From positions 4,773-37,790 of the forward strand of contig SUWH01000023.1 in assembly GCA_015061605.1 (NCBI GenBank): DNA of 33,018 nucleotides, in the 5' to 3' direction. Shown here in pieces: positions 1 to 8,131 of the stretch (its first letter is position 1; each line of letters starts with the position of its first letter). Origin of the DNA: Lentisphaerota bacterium (GTDB lineage: Bacteria; Verrucomicrobiota; Lentisphaeria; Victivallales; Victivallaceae). A program made the position numbers and the translations under genes. The notes under the pieces were generated by a model that was given only the letters and a program-made list of their open reading frames with translations, had not been told where the DNA came from and did no database searches.

Positions 1-258
1 AGTAAGGATATGATAAGTTATTTGAGGATGTGAAGAGACGGATTGCATCCGTCGTGAAGCATTGCGTTGCAATGTGAAGAGTTTGTCATTCGACAAACGT
101 GAAGAGCTCGCTTACGCGAGTAAGGATATGATAAGTTATTTGAGGATGTGAAGAGACGGATTGCATCCGTCGTGAAGCATTGCGTTGCAATGTGAAGAGT
201 TTGTCATTCGACAAACGTGAAGAGCTCGCTTACGCGAGTAAGGATGTGATGAGTTAAT
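1..258. repeat. Two 118-bp tandem copies of a hairpin array with GTGAAG linkers
   Basis: Positions 1-118 and 119-236 are identical by eye, and a third copy begins at 237 and decays after about 20 bases. Each copy holds four unrelated perfect hairpins: 37-53 (7-bp stem GACGGAT, loop TGC), 60-74 (6-bp stem CATTGC), 81-98 (7-bp stem GTTTGTC, loop ATTC) and 106-121 (5-bp stem CTCGC plus a G-T pair, loop TTAC). A constant GTGAAG or GTGAAGA separates them (30-36, 54-59, 74-80, 99-105). A fifth, unstructured spacer closes the unit. I see no coding potential. The function is unknown. The stem sequences differ while the linker is fixed, so this is not simple duplication of one palindrome. Confidence 0.9.
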
Positions 259-318
259 ATAAGTGATGCCGCGACATCGGAGCGGCAAAATACCTCGCTT
301 TTCTCGAAAAGGGGAGGG

Positions 319-374
319 TGCAGGGAGGGGAAAAACCTCTTTTCCCGGGAAAAGAGGTTTTTCCCCTCCCTGCA
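319..374. repeat. Perfect 56-bp palindrome downstream of the lipoprotein gene
   Basis: Two 28-base arms meet with no spacer at 346/347 around a CCCGGG core and match at every position. The structure begins 5 bases beyond the stop codon of the minus-strand lipoprotein gene, so it probably acts as its transcription terminator, although the T-run lies inside the stem rather than after it. Two smaller hairpins lie beside it, TGCCGC/GCGGCA at 267-287 and CTTTT/AAAAG at 298-311. The rest of 259-379 shows no gene. Confidence 0.85.
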
Positions 375-379
375 ATGCT

Positions 380-2629
380 TCATCCGCCAAAGGGGATGAA
401 GAAGATGTAGCCGGAACTTTTGCCGTTGATGACCGACTTCTGGTAGATGCGTCCGAGGAAACTCACTTTGCTGTTTTTACCATCCTTTTGAATGGAGATA
501 AAGGGGAAGATCAGCTTTTCGGTGCGGTTTCCGTCGGTGCGGTTGCGGTAGAGGAAGTGGAGGATGTGGAGAGATTCTTTAGAACCATTCTTTTCGCCGC
601 CGGCGATATTGAGGAAAAGGTGCCACTTCCAGTCGCCGTTGTAGTAATTTTCTTTGCGGAAAAAGAGTCCGTTGCCGAGGTCGGATTTGGCGCGGACTTC
701 GGTGGTTTGAGCGTAGAAATCGGCAATCGTTTTGTCAACTTGTTTTTTACTTGCCCAGTTGGAAACATTGAATTTGAAGTTGACTTTTGCCGCCTCTTTT
801 TCTGCCAGGGCGATATCCTTTTTGAAGTTCCTCCATGATTTATCCAGTCTCTGACGGCGGAGTTTGAGTTTTTCAAGAGCGATCATCTTTTCATAGTATT
901 CGATTTTGTTGCGTTCTTTGATGGCGTTGGCAAGTTTCAACTCTTTGGCGTAATGTTTTTCGTCATCGTCGAGCGATTTTTTTCTCCAGTTGAAGGAGTT
1001 GAAACTGGTAACCAGCGCATTGAGCGTTTTATTGTCAAGACCGCGTTTGGCAACATAAAACTTGACTTTTCCGCGGTAAAAAAGACCGCAGGCGGCATAG
1101 ATGTCGGTGCTTTCGATATTGGAAAATTTGCCGTTTGACCATTTCGCATCGGAATTGTGGATAAATTTGAAGCGATCCTGATTGCGTACAGTTTTATTCA
1201 TATAACCGATCGGCGGAACGATGTTCAGATAATCCTTGTATTCGGAGTGTGCGGCTCCGGAGAGCAGCGGCAGACTCAACCAGCTCCATCGGCCGTCTGC
1301 ATAGTGCTTACCGCCGGAGAGGAGCGGGAAACAGATCCACTCTTTTTTGTGCAAGTTCCAATCGTAAAAATAAAGCGGTGTAAAAATTTTTCCATCGGTG
1401 TAAAATTCAAACTTTTTATCTTTGATGTACTCTTCGATATAATCGTCGATGTAGAGCCGGAGCAGGGTGTCGTTGTTGATGAATTCCGGGACTTGAGCTT
1501 TGGGATCGAGAGCTTTCAATGCGGCGTTGACTTTGGGGAGCTGCCGGGCGAATTTTCCGTTGACCGCAGACTTCAAGTTGCGGAGTTTGGTGACAGTGCT
1601 GTCAACATTGATGTGGGTGGTCTCCTCTTTGCCGGAGAGCAGCGGGAGCATAAACATATCACATTTATCTTTAGTGCCTCTGATAACTGCATCAAAGAGC
1701 TTGTATCCGTCATATTTGTAACTTGCGAACCATTTGGCAATGACGGAGACATCGGTTTTTTCGGGGGATTTTTCGACATCAGCTAAAAGAGCGAGGAGGT
1801 TCCAGCTGTAAGAGTTTTTGTACGGAGTCCGGCGGAGGTGAAAGAGTGGGAAAAATCCGCCATAGGTGGATTCGTATTGAGTGAAGGTCTTCTCCATTTC
1901 CTTGCGTAAGGCGGCAAGTTCCTTCACGTTTTTCGGTATGGGGCGGCCGGATTTCCATATCTGATATTTGGCATAATCATTATCAAGAGCATTGTTCCAG
2001 TAAAGGCTATTCCAATCGTGGGTGTCAAGACGGCGGTTCACGCCGTAATAACCGAGAATAAATTCCGTGAAGTCACTGCTGTAAGTGAGCAAAGAGCCAT
2101 CTTTTTTATCATAACCGAGTTTACGGTAATCGCGGTTCATGATGAAAAACGGGGTGTAGTAGCACCAGAATTCATCTTTCAGACGGTTCTGATAGGTAAG
2201 AGGAATGAATCCGAAGCCGGTCTTTGTCCAGCGGAAGTTCGCCACCCAGCCGTCTTTATCTGCGGTGTTCCAGCCGGAAAGCGGGAACAGAATGGAGTAG
2301 TCGTCACCCTCCTGATTGTAAAAGGGGCGGATCGCCATGCCGTATTGATCCCAGTCGATCATCGGCCACAAGACGGAAAAGTAGTTCTGATTGCGGAAGT
2401 AAAAGGGCCAGATATTGATCAGAGTTTCATTGATGCCGGAAACTTCCGGTTTGTTGGCGCGTTTGGGAATGGAATTTTGTTCTATTTTACGGAATTTTTC
2501 GGAGCGGGTGCGGAAACTTTTTGGCGCAGAATAGGTGTCAAGCACCCCGCCGGACATCCGGAATGCGCGTTCACTTGAGGCACAGCCGCTTAAAATAACC
2601 GCGATTGACAGCAGAAACAATTTCGTCAT
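380..2629 (-). CDS. Large lipoprotein of unknown function
   Basis: The 749-aa product starts with a lipoprotein signal peptide: positively charged start, hydrophobic core and lipobox LSGC with Cys16 as the lipidated residue. It should therefore be an envelope lipoprotein. I do not recognise the family. The body is rich in Trp, Tyr and Phe and repeatedly uses short beta-strand-like segments of the form hydrophobic-P-L/F-x-S-G (FPLSGW, MLPLLSG, FPLLSGG, LPLLSGA, and FFIPFGG at the C-terminus), separated by charged turns. This suggests a repetitive beta structure. A charged helical stretch (about residues 560-630, many E, K and R) interrupts the C-terminal third. The ATG at 2629 has a good GGAGG ribosome site and a consensus-like promoter at 2661-2689. 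The gene stands alone and ends at a 56-bp palindrome. Confidence 0.85.
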   Translation of the reverse strand: MTKLFLLSIAVILSGCASSERAFRMSGGVLDTYSAPKSFRTRSEKFRKIEQNSIPKRANKPEVSGINETLINIWPFYFRNQNYFSVLWPMIDWDQYGMAIRPFYNQEGDDYSILFPLSGWNTADKDGWVANFRWTKTGFGFIPLTYQNRLKDEFWCYYTPFFIMNRDYRKLGYDKKDGSLLTYSSDFTEFILGYYGVNRRLDTHDWNSLYWNNALDNDYAKYQIWKSGRPIPKNVKELAALRKEMEKTFTQYESTYGGFFPLFHLRRTPYKNSYSWNLLALLADVEKSPEKTDVSVIAKWFASYKYDGYKLFDAVIRGTKDKCDMFMLPLLSGKEETTHINVDSTVTKLRNLKSAVNGKFARQLPKVNAALKALDPKAQVPEFINNDTLLRLYIDDYIEEYIKDKKFEFYTDGKIFTPLYFYDWNLHKKEWICFPLLSGGKHYADGRWSWLSLPLLSGAAHSEYKDYLNIVPPIGYMNKTVRNQDRFKFIHNSDAKWSNGKFSNIESTDIYAACGLFYRGKVKFYVAKRGLDNKTLNALVTSFNSFNWRKKSLDDDEKHYAKELKLANAIKERNKIEYYEKMIALEKLKLRRQRLDKSWRNFKKDIALAEKEAAKVNFKFNVSNWASKKQVDKTIADFYAQTTEVRAKSDLGNGLFFRKENYYNGDWKWHLFLNIAGGEKNGSKESLHILHFLYRNRTDGNRTEKLIFPFISIQKDGKNSKVSFLGRIYQKSVINGKSSGYIFFIPFGG

Positions 2630-2660
2630 AAAAACCTCCGGTATATTATGTTTTAAGGCT

Positions 2661-2689
2661 AATATAACATAATATCACATAATTGTCAA
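2661..2689 (-). promoter_or_regulatory. Promoter of the lipoprotein gene, with overlapping dyad
   Basis: On the minus strand TTGACA (2684-2689) is followed by a 17-bp spacer and TATATT (2661-2666), 31 bases before the start codon. A 9-bp inverted repeat, TATTATGTT at 2644-2652 and AACATAATA at 2666-2674, brackets the -10 element and the likely transcription start. It could be an operator; no regulator is identified. Confidence 0.65.
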
Positions 2690-2699
2690 GCTGTTCTGT

Positions 2700-3104
2700 T
2701 TATCTTTTGATCCAGACGTTTCCGTTCCAGTAATATTTTTGCTTATCGGGGGTAACTGCCTGCATCGCTTTGAAATCAGGCTTATCCACTTCTATACGAT
2801 TCCGGTCTGTGACGATGAAATATTTTTCATTTTTGCGGAAAACATCAAAAACAAAATCTTTATTGAAGTCAACACAAAATACATCGGCATATATCAAAAT
2901 ATATGCTCCTTCATGCTCGATCCAATTGAATTTTGACAAATTACGAATACATCCCAGTGAAAATTTGATGCTGTCCGTCCGGATAAATTGGATAATATGC
3001 CCGGTCGGTGCGTGCCAGGTAAAGCTGTCCGGCGTATCTTTTTTGTCAACATCTGCATAAACGCAAACCGCACTTGCCGATACATCCGAATTGCCGCTGT
3101 TATT
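2700..3104 (-). pseudogene. 5'-truncated paralogue of the small membrane protein at 3491-3970
   Basis: The minus-strand frame is open from 3104 to a stop at 2700. From about position 3000 downward its product aligns with the C-terminal two thirds of the plus-strand protein at 3491-3970. In the last 60 residues about 40 are identical by eye, including VFCVDF, KYFIV, DRNRIEV, KPDFK and QKY-x-WNG. The equivalent of that protein's membrane segment is missing, and upstream the frame runs into a stop. The only start-like codon is a TTG at 2939, which would give 79 residues. I read it as a broken duplicate in inverted orientation. A short cytoplasmic protein from the TTG is the alternative. Confidence 0.6.
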
Positions 3105-3415
3105 TCAAGGAATACTCAGGCAGTTTACTTGATAAAAATGAGATTATCCGTTTTTTAAAAACTTTGCCGGAGGCAACTCAAGCTGCTTTGGAAACTTCGA
3201 TGCTGCCAACCGGGTATGGAGAAATGATCGGTGTCATCAAAGCCGCCACTTTAGTTTACACAGAATTCGGGATGTGGTTGGCAAAAGCTCGTAGTGCAGT
3301 GCGCAGTTCACCGAAAGCTATGTATAACATGACAGAAATTCTCTTGGAATTAGAAAATGCCAATTCAAGGAAAGATTTGAAAAAAGTCATACAAATATAC
3401 AATAAATACAAGTGA
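3074..3415 (+). pseudogene. Fragment with the phage Mu gpF-like HPNCRC motif
   Basis: This frame has no upstream ATG. It is open from 3023 and could start at a TTG (3074) giving 113 aa. Its first residues read PIHPNCRC, the conserved cysteine motif at the end of phage Mu gpF / SPP1 gp7 minor head protein domains, which are also found in MuF polymorphic toxins. The rest is helical with no recognisable domain. The preceding roughly 100 residues of a MuF domain are absent, and the region upstream is occupied by the truncated minus-strand gene, so the two remnants abut near 3060-3104. Most likely it is the 3' end of a lost prophage or MuF-type gene. It could also be a small expressed protein, but no ribosome site supports this. 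Confidence 0.45.
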
Positions 3416-3433
3416 CATCAAATCCATCATTGC

Positions 3434-3462
3434 TTGCTTTTTTTACTCGAATCAGCTATATT
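3434..3462 (+). promoter_or_regulatory. Promoter of the small membrane-protein gene
   Basis: TTGCTT (3434-3439), a 17-bp spacer and TATATT (3457-3462) lie 28 bases ahead of the ATG at 3491. The spacing and -10 match the other promoters in this window. Confidence 0.55.
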
Positions 3463-3490
3463 ATACATCAAATACCGCGGAGAAAGTTTT

Positions 3491-3970
3491 ATGAAAAAAG
3501 CAGTCCCTTACATCATTATTTTATTGCTGATCGCAGTCAATATATACACCGTGTGGTTTTTTCGTCACAAAATAGAGGAGCAAGATGCCAAACTGGCAGA
3601 AGCTGCAATCAAATTCCCGGACGGAATGTATCATTTAAATAAAAAGATAAAAAATTTTGAACTTATTACAAAAGATTGTTTCATTATTTTTTCCAGAGAC
3701 AATGGATTTTCGGTCGGAGTTACTTATCCGGGAAAAGATTTCTTTTGGAGTGACGATCAGGAATGTATCCACGTGATCCGGGATGGAGTTTTCTGTGTCG
3801 ATTTTGACCGGGATTCTGTTTTTGACTTTTTCAGTGAAAAAGGTAAATATTTTATCGTTATTGACCGGAACCGTATCGAAGTAAACAAGCCTGATTTCAA
3901 AACGATGCAGGCGGTTGCTTTCAACGGACAGAAATATTTCTGGAACGGAAAACTCTGGATAAAAAAATAA
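3491..3970 (+). CDS. Small single-span membrane protein, unknown function
   Basis: The 159-aa product begins with Met-Lys-Lys and a strongly hydrophobic segment (about residues 5-25), then a charged linker and a globular domain of about 125 residues with many aromatic and acidic positions. It is probably a membrane-anchored protein with the domain outside the cytoplasm. The ATG at 3491 is preferred over an upstream TTG at 3434 because GGAG lies 8 bases before it and the promoter overlaps the TTG. I do not recognise the family. A truncated inverted paralogue lies at 2700-3104 and a MuF-like fragment just upstream. That arrangement would fit an immunity-type gene left behind by an effector, but nothing in the protein proves this. 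Confidence 0.7.
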   Translation: MKKAVPYIIILLLIAVNIYTVWFFRHKIEEQDAKLAEAAIKFPDGMYHLNKKIKNFELITKDCFIIFSRDNGFSVGVTYPGKDFFWSDDQECIHVIRDGVFCVDFDRDSVFDFFSEKGKYFIVIDRNRIEVNKPDFKTMQAVAFNGQKYFWNGKLWIKK

Positions 3971-4008
3971 GCCGCGTCAATACTCCGCTTTTTGGGGATA
4001 AAAGGACA

Positions 4009-4026
4009 GGGGGGCGGTCCCCCCCC
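4009..4026. terminator. G/C hairpin between convergent genes
   Basis: Six G (4009-4014), the loop CGGT and a C-run form a hairpin in the 66-bp gap between the convergent genes ending at 3970 and 4037. No clear T-run follows on either strand, so it is a weak candidate for a bidirectional terminator. Confidence 0.35.
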
Positions 4027-4036
4027 CCGAAGTGTG

Positions 4037-5173
4037 TTATCTGCCCAGAGATGACCAGATGGGTTCAAGGTCAATGACTTTGCCGGAGACCGCTGCCTGA
4101 TCGAGGGCGAGGGCGTAGACTGCGCTTTCAAGTCCTTCGCTGCCGCTGCATTTGGGTTCGGTACCGGAACACATGGTGTCAAAGAGTTCTTCCATAATGA
4201 TGCGGTCGCCGCCGCCGTGTCCGTCGGCAGTCGGGAAGTCGATAACGGTTTCTCCATCATCGGCGATGTTGCGGCAGCGGATCTCGCGGCGGTAGAGGTC
4301 GACGATGATATTGCCTTCGCTGCAATGGAAACTCATGCGCCGTTCCGGGATGATGTTGCTCATGGTGCAGTTGAAACTCACCCGCACGCCGTTGCGGAAT
4401 TCTGCCACGCTGATCAGATTATCCATCAGATCGGTGTCATCGTGGAAAGGCGAGGGGAGCTTGTGGGCATCGCGCCAACAATGGAATTTATCTGCTCCAT
4501 ATTTGGCTTCAAGATGGGCGTTTTCAGCTTTGAAAAAATCTCTGCTGCCCATGGCATAGACTTTGGAGGGAAGCGACCGGACGAACCATTCGATAAGGTC
4601 GAGATCGTGACAGCATTTTTCCAGAATGTGCGGGCCGGAGATTTCAGTTTTTCTCCGCCAGTTGCACATGATGTAGCCGCCGTGGGCGGGACGGATGTTT
4701 TCATTGGCTTCAACGGTCATAAGATAGCCGAATTTCCCGCTGTCAAGGAGAGATTTTATTTTCCGGTAAACATCGCTGTAACGGAGGACGAAACCGGTGG
4801 CAAAGAGTTTGCCGCTTGATTTGTAGGCATCGTAAATATCTTTGCAGTCTGCGATGGTGGTGGCAAGCGGTTTTTCAGTAAAGACGTGTTTGCCGGCGGC
4901 AAATGATTCAAGGATGTGCTGTTTGTGAAATGCGTTGGGTGAAAAGATCATCACCCAGTCCACACCCGGAGCATTGATCGCTTCAACACTTGAAGCGCAG
5001 TGGAGTGCATCCTGGGCTTTCCACCCGGAACAGGCATAATCCATTTCCGCCGGATCCGGGTCGTATACTGAAGCAATTTTGACCTTGTCCCCCGCCGCAT
5101 TGAGCAGGTTTTTTACCACTCCACGGGCTCGGTTGCCGCAGGCGATAATGGCGATATTAAGCTGTTTTTCCAT
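4037..5173 (-). CDS. Gfo/Idh/MocA-family oxidoreductase
   Basis: This 378-aa NAD(P)-dependent sugar or cyclitol dehydrogenase-like protein has an N-terminal Rossmann segment (IAIIACGNRARG, residues 7-18, a variant of GxGxxG), the family EKP motif at 100-102 and a HDLD motif (189-192) in the position of the catalytic histidine region. Length is normal for the family. The start is set at 5173, where GAGGT precedes ATG; an in-frame extension to 5335 has no ribosome site and would run through the divergent promoter. It is divergent from an AraC-type regulator, which probably controls it. The substrate is not readable. Confidence 0.9.
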   Translation of the reverse strand: MEKQLNIAIIACGNRARGVVKNLLNAAGDKVKIASVYDPDPAEMDYACSGWKAQDALHCASSVEAINAPGVDWVMIFSPNAFHKQHILESFAAGKHVFTEKPLATTIADCKDIYDAYKSSGKLFATGFVLRYSDVYRKIKSLLDSGKFGYLMTVEANENIRPAHGGYIMCNWRRKTEISGPHILEKCCHDLDLIEWFVRSLPSKVYAMGSRDFFKAENAHLEAKYGADKFHCWRDAHKLPSPFHDDTDLMDNLISVAEFRNGVRVSFNCTMSNIIPERRMSFHCSEGNIIVDLYRREIRCRNIADDGETVIDFPTADGHGGGDRIIMEELFDTMCSGTEPKCSGSEGLESAVYALALDQAAVSGKVIDLEPIWSSLGR

Positions 5174-5194
5174 AAAAGATACCTCGTTTATTTG

Positions 5195-5225
5195 TTGAAA
5201 ATTTGTTGTACAGTGATATATTATA
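5195..5225 (+). promoter_or_regulatory. Promoter of the AraC-type gene; overlapping minus-strand -10
   Basis: TTGAAA (5195-5200), a 16-bp spacer and TATATT (5217-5222) face the AraC-type gene. On the opposite strand TATAAT (5220-5225) overlaps the same bases and could serve the oxidoreductase gene, although it has no good -35. Overlapping divergent -10 elements would make the two transcripts compete. Confidence 0.5.
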
Positions 5226-5287
5226 CACCGTAAAAGTAAAAAACGGATGGATAAAAAACGCATTGTTGATGTAAAAATAAAGAAAAT

Positions 5288-6136
5288 ATGGCAATAATAA
5301 AAAATATTGAAATAAACCCGGAAAAAGGTATTCACCGGGTGGTGGCACGGATGCCGGAATTTTCCCGGGAATACGGTTTCTGGATCGTTTCCGGCGGTAT
5401 CGGCAATGTGACTGCACCGGACAGTTTTGAAAATCTTAAATTGCGGGTGTTCGATTTTTATTCACTGTCGCAGATGTACGGCGGACACGGGAAACTGGAG
5501 CTCAACGGGGTGGTGCGTGATGTCGAACCCGGCAATATGGTTTTGATCTGCCCCGGGGAATATCACCGTTACGGGGGGAGTGATGGAAACGTATATATGG
5601 AGGATTCCATCTGCTTTTGCGGAAACATCGCCGATGTCCTGCGCAAAAAAGGGGTTATCCGTTCCGGATTGTACCGCGGAAAACCGGTACGGGTGGTAAA
5701 ACAGTTGGTGGAAGCGGCACGCGACCCATCTTTCAACAGCGGTTTGCGCGCGGCACTGGGGTTGCAGGAGTTGCTGGTCGATCTTTATGAAAGCAGCGGA
5801 AATACCGGAAAACCGATAGATGTATTGTTGGAAACTATCCGCAAAGCTCCACCGGAACACTGGTGGCGGGTTACTGAACTTGCCGAATTGATCGGAGTTT
5901 CGACCGACACCTTGCGCCGGGAGTTCCTGCGGGCGACCGGGCTGTTGCCCAAAGCCTATATCGAACAACTCAAATTACGGCAGGCGGCGGAGATGTTGTT
6001 GACAGAAAAACAGTCGATTTCGGAAATAGCAATGCATTTCGGATACCGGGATTGCTATCACTTCAGCCGCCGGTTCAAATTTGTTTTAGGGCTTTCTCCT
6101 GCGAATTACCGCGCCGCGATGAAAGTCGCCCATTGA
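5288..6136 (+). CDS. AraC-family transcriptional regulator
   Basis: The 282-aa protein has an N-terminal cupin-like sensor part (a beta-rich stretch with GGHGKLELNG and a HRYGG segment, about residues 30-110) and a C-terminal pair of helix-turn-helices (about 185-278). The second carries the family signature ISEIAMHFGYRDCYHFSRRFK and ends with the typical GLSPANYR. Cupin-type AraC regulators usually sense sugars. The ATG at 5288 has only a weak A-rich ribosome site. It is divergent from the Gfo/Idh/MocA gene, its likely target, and convergent with asnB, 19 bases away. Confidence 0.92.
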   Translation: MAIIKNIEINPEKGIHRVVARMPEFSREYGFWIVSGGIGNVTAPDSFENLKLRVFDFYSLSQMYGGHGKLELNGVVRDVEPGNMVLICPGEYHRYGGSDGNVYMEDSICFCGNIADVLRKKGVIRSGLYRGKPVRVVKQLVEAARDPSFNSGLRAALGLQELLVDLYESSGNTGKPIDVLLETIRKAPPEHWWRVTELAELIGVSTDTLRREFLRATGLLPKAYIEQLKLRQAAEMLLTEKQSISEIAMHFGYRDCYHFSRRFKFVLGLSPANYRAAMKVAH

Positions 6137-6155
6137 CGGAACCGCCGGTTTTGCC

Positions 6156-8066
6156 TTATCCTCTGGCGGCAAGACGCTCTAAAAAGAGGTCGAGAACGAT
6201 GAGTTCCCAGAGGATGTAGCTGTGATCGGCTTCACCGGACTGGTGCAGATCCCAGAGCCGTTTGAGGGTGGTCGGATTTACAAATTTCTCTGAAATAAGT
6301 TTGGAGGAAAAGAGTTTTTCCTGTGCAGGAGCTTTCCAGCTTTCGCGGAGCCAGGCGGCGACCGGGACGCCGAAACCGCGTTTGGGACGGGCGGAGAGTT
6401 CCGGAGTGATGAATTCCGGGAACGCCATTTTCAAAATCTTTTTGCGCTCTTTGCCGTGGAGTTTGTATTTCATCGGCAGCCGGGCTGCGAATTCAACGAC
6501 CTCGGTATCCAAAAATGGACTGCGCAACTCCAGCGCGTGAGCCATGGAGGATATATCAGCTTTGACCAGAATATCTCCCGGGAGATAGGTTTTCAGGTCG
6601 AGTTCACCGAGTTTCTCCACTTTGTCGGTTGAAATCAATTCCCAGTCCAGAGAGGTGAAACATTCAGAAGAGTCATGTTTGAGTGCGGTTTCCATCGCCG
6701 GTCCGAAAAGTTCTTTTTTCAAAGAGACGGGGCAGCGGTCGAGCAGATTGAAATATCCGCTTTTTTCCGGAGAGGCAAAGAGGCGCATCAACCGTTTCAA
6801 TCGTCCAGATTTGGAACGTTCACCATTGTCGGGCAGGAGCCCGGCGATGGTCGAAAAGAGTACTTTTCGCAAAGTTTTAGGCAGCCAGTAGACCATTTCC
6901 GCGTAACGCATGGCAAGATAGCGTTCATAGCCGGCAAAGACTTCGTCGGCACCGTCACCTGAAAGTGCCACGCTGATTTTGCTTTTGGCAAATTCACTCA
7001 ACAAAAAGAGCGGTAACGCTGAAGCATCGGCAAATGGTTCGCCGAAATGGGGAAGCAGTTTCAAAACCAGTTCAAAGTCGTCTGATTTGATCTCTTTTTC
7101 GTGGCAGCGCAGATTTCCGCCGCATACCGAATTGATTATTTCCGCCGAACGCTGTGCCGCCGAACGTTCATCGTAGGCGGCATTGCCGAAACCGGCGGTG
7201 AATACATCACACGGCTTGGGGTAAAGCAGTTTTGCGGTGATCCCGGTAACGATACAGGAATCCACGCCTCCGGAGAGAAACGTACCCAGTGGAACATCGG
7301 AAACCAGACGTTTTTCCACAGCTTTTTCCACCAGACGGCGCAGTTCCTGCGTCGCGGCTCCAAGTGACATCCCGGTATTTTTTATGGAATAATCCAACTG
7401 CCAGTAACAGCGGATGGAAACGTTTGCACTGTCAAGATTGAAGCTCAACAGGTGTCCGGGCGGCAGTTTGCGCACCTGACGGAACGCTGTGTCAGGTGAT
7501 GGGATGTACTGCAAAGAAAGATAATCGCTTATCGCATTTTCATCAAGCTGTTCAGGGAATGCCGGATGTGCCATCAATCCGGAAAATTCACTGGCAAAGA
7601 CCAGCGTTTCGCCGTCCATGAAGTAGAGCAGGGGCTTCTGTCCCAACCGGTCGCGCCCCAGAAGCAGACGCCGTTTGGGGACATCGTAGATGACAAAGGC
7701 GAACATCCCGTCCAGATAGGAGGCAAAATCTTCATTGTACTCCTCGTACAAGTGCAGTATGCATTCGGAATCGCTGTTGGTCTGGAAGTGGTGACCTTTG
7801 GCTTCAAGTTCGCTTCTCAACTCTTTGAAGTTGTAGATTTCCCCGTTGACCGCCAGCACCAGGTCGCCGTCATCAGCAACAAAGGGCTGTTTGCCGCGTT
7901 CAAGGTCGATGATTGCCAACCGGCTGTGCCCGATAACCACATCGTCATTGGCAAAGATACCCGAATCATCGTGACCGCGATGCTGCTGGGCGAGATTCAT
8001 CGCTTCAGCAATAGCGACGGCGTTGCGATCCTGGCGGATATTGGCGATACCGGAAATGGCGCACAT
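6156..8066 (-). CDS. asnB: Asparagine synthase (glutamine-hydrolysing)
   Basis: The 636-aa enzyme converts aspartate to asparagine with glutamine and ATP. Cys2 directly after the initiator Met is the N-terminal nucleophile of the glutaminase domain (residues 2 to about 200), which also shows RGHDDSG (30-36), NGEIYNF (74-80) and SDSE (98-101). The synthetase half carries the PP-loop SGGVDS (265-270) and SGDGADEVFAGY for AMP/aspartate binding. The start at 8066 is fixed by Cys2 and by a GAGGA ribosome site; an upstream in-frame ATG at 8129 would bury the nucleophile. It is a single-gene unit with its own promoter at 8101-8129. Some members of this family act in cell-surface polysaccharide loci, but nothing nearby indicates that here. 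Confidence 0.95.
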   Translation of the reverse strand: MCAISGIANIRQDRNAVAIAEAMNLAQQHRGHDDSGIFANDDVVIGHSRLAIIDLERGKQPFVADDGDLVLAVNGEIYNFKELRSELEAKGHHFQTNSDSECILHLYEEYNEDFASYLDGMFAFVIYDVPKRRLLLGRDRLGQKPLLYFMDGETLVFASEFSGLMAHPAFPEQLDENAISDYLSLQYIPSPDTAFRQVRKLPPGHLLSFNLDSANVSIRCYWQLDYSIKNTGMSLGAATQELRRLVEKAVEKRLVSDVPLGTFLSGGVDSCIVTGITAKLLYPKPCDVFTAGFGNAAYDERSAAQRSAEIINSVCGGNLRCHEKEIKSDDFELVLKLLPHFGEPFADASALPLFLLSEFAKSKISVALSGDGADEVFAGYERYLAMRYAEMVYWLPKTLRKVLFSTIAGLLPDNGERSKSGRLKRLMRLFASPEKSGYFNLLDRCPVSLKKELFGPAMETALKHDSSECFTSLDWELISTDKVEKLGELDLKTYLPGDILVKADISSMAHALELRSPFLDTEVVEFAARLPMKYKLHGKERKKILKMAFPEFITPELSARPKRGFGVPVAAWLRESWKAPAQEKLFSSKLISEKFVNPTTLKRLWDLHQSGEADHSYILWELIVLDLFLERLAARG

Positions 8067-8100
8067 AAGCGTTCCTCTGGTTAATATTAAGCGTTTATTT

Positions 8101-8129
8101 AATATAGCACTCTTTTGTCCTTTTTTCAA
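8101..8129 (-). promoter_or_regulatory. asnB promoter
   Basis: On the minus strand TTGAAA (8124-8129) precedes TATATT (8101-8106) with a 17-bp spacer, 34 bases before the asnB start. Its -35 is separated by two bases from the -35 of the divergent promoter. Confidence 0.7.
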
Positions 8130-8131
8130 GC

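Noticed and set aside
263-838. Plus-strand frame opposite the lipoprotein gene
   Set aside because: It starts within the repeat region, runs across the palindrome and is antisense to a gene with signal peptide, promoter and ribosome site.
6137-6155. Terminator between the AraC gene and asnB
   Set aside because: The only dyad (AACCG/CGGTT) has a one-base loop and a four-base T-run; too weak to list as a feature.
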